Shown: positions 45,377 to 45,796 of the stretch, one piece after another | Layout of the letters: each line of letters opens with the position of its first letter | Position numbering within the stretch: the stretch's first letter is position 1 | Assembly (NCBI GenBank): GCA_003151815.1 | Contig: PLYN01000044.1 | Coordinates: 1 to 45,796, forward strand | Reading direction: 5' to 3' | Length of the DNA: 45,796 bases | From: Bacteroidota bacterium | GTDB lineage: Bacteria; Bacteroidota; Bacteroidia; 2-12-FULL-35-15 | Position numbers and translations under genes: made by a program | Notes under the pieces: generated by a model | The model's database searches: none | What the model saw: only the letters and a program-made list of their open reading frames with translations | Told to the model about the DNA's origin: nothing

Positions 45377-45796
45377 TTAAAGCACTATGGTATTAATTAT
45401 ATTGCTCCAAGGCTCTTGCCCATCCTTACCTACCGCAGCTACCCGAAAATAATAGCGCGTGCCACTTGTAAGCCCTGTTTTTATCAGGCTTGCTTGTGTA
45501 GCCTGCCCAATAGTGATCCAACCTGTTACACCCAATGGATCGTTGGTCATTTGCCAAATATAAGTTGCCCTGTCTTCATGTTTGGTTGATAACTTTACCT
45601 CCCCCGGATTGCCGGTTGGCTTCACATTAAAATCTCTTGGGCTGGGTGTAGCCGGATTTTTAACATTCATACCCGAACTTAAAGCTACCGCTTCGGCAGT
45701 AATAAGGTTGGTATTGGCTATCCCCTCCACATAAGCTGCCAATGATTTTAAGGAAACTTCCAGCAGAAACTCTTTTGCATGCATGTTGGCTGTATC
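45377..45796 (-). CDS. Fibronectin type III domain protein (5' end outside window)
   Basis: The frame stays open through the right edge (...DTANMHAKEF), so the ATG at 45784 is probably internal; 139 codons are visible. The N-terminal visible part (LLEVSLKSLAAYVEGIAN...ITAEAVALSSGMNVKN) is helical. Then comes one FN3 domain (about 50-139 of the visible part: PSPRDFNVKPTGNPGEVKLS, TYIWQMTNDP, TGLTSGTRYYFRVAAVGKDGQEPWSN). This matches a widespread ~200-residue Bacteroidota family of unknown role. Confidence 0.85.
   Translation of the reverse strand, partial: DTANMHAKEFLLEVSLKSLAAYVEGIANTNLITAEAVALSSGMNVKNPATPSPRDFNVKPTGNPGEVKLSTKHEDRATYIWQMTNDPLGVTGWITIGQATQASLIKTGLTSGTRYYFRVAAVGKDGQEPWSNIINTIVL

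Overview
The window is chromosomal DNA of a Bacteroidota bacterium, probably an environmental Bacteroidia/Sphingobacteriia-type lineage; the species cannot be told. The evidence is its AT-rich composition, repeated promoters of the Bacteroidota form TTG/TTTG-N19-20-TAnnTTTG, few Shine-Dalgarno sequences, a type IX secretion plug protein, a T9SS-like C-terminal domain, ribosomal protein Thx (bS31), GlmU-like and DUF6913 proteins, and many short dyad repeats between genes. No rRNA, tRNA, CRISPR array, prophage or transposase gene was seen.

Layout. 1-3.5 kb: a type IIG restriction-modification enzyme overlapping a small unknown gene cut by the window edge. 3.6-11.6 kb, minus strand: lon, a YgjV-like membrane protein, a GlmU-like nucleotidyltransferase, a DUF6913 protein, ligA and prmC. 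11.6-14.4 kb, plus: ribD, a YigZ/IMPACT protein and an M42-like peptidase. 14.4-19.3 kb: two tandem paralogous outer-membrane proteins, a lipoprotein, fmt, an HU gene, a TrmH-like methyltransferase and a long-tailed Thx. 19.5-23.3 kb, minus: pdxH, a class IV aminotransferase/lyase, a GmhB-like phosphatase, a carboxypeptidase-regulatory-like protein broken at a C10 tract, and a rhomboid protease. 23.3-28.0 kb, plus: the metX leader region, metX, a CLC channel and an aminotransferase. 28-45.8 kb: two M23/LysM envelope peptidases, a Nudix hydrolase, a secreted protein, a winged-helix/nucleotidyltransferase module resembling a type IV toxin-antitoxin, a WG-repeat protein, a cyclophilin, an AcpH-like phosphodiesterase, mazG, a PagL-like lipid A deacylase, a GIN-domain lipoprotein next to an LTA-synthase-like enzyme, the T9SS plug protein and a partial fibronectin-III protein.

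The most striking element is the 350-base leader of metX (23304-23694). A near-consensus promoter is followed by two consecutive short ORFs rich in cysteine codons (Cys-Lys-Met-Cys-Ile-Cys in the first, four Cys codons in a row in the second). Each is followed by a strong intrinsic terminator, and each has alternative 1:2, 2:3 and 3:4 pairings like those of the trp attenuator. I read this as two cysteine-sensing (sulfur-sensing) attenuators in series controlling homoserine O-acetyltransferase. I know of no described Bacteroidota counterpart.

Two genes (21722-22588 and 32602-33283) carry a C/G homopolymer one base longer than the apparently ancestral reading frame needs. This is either phase variation or a consensus sequencing error. 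Other notable points are a palindromic operator over the promoter of the winged-helix gene, an intergenic repeat captured in frame inside prmC, duplicated copies of the ligA 3' end, and a family of REP-like dyads.
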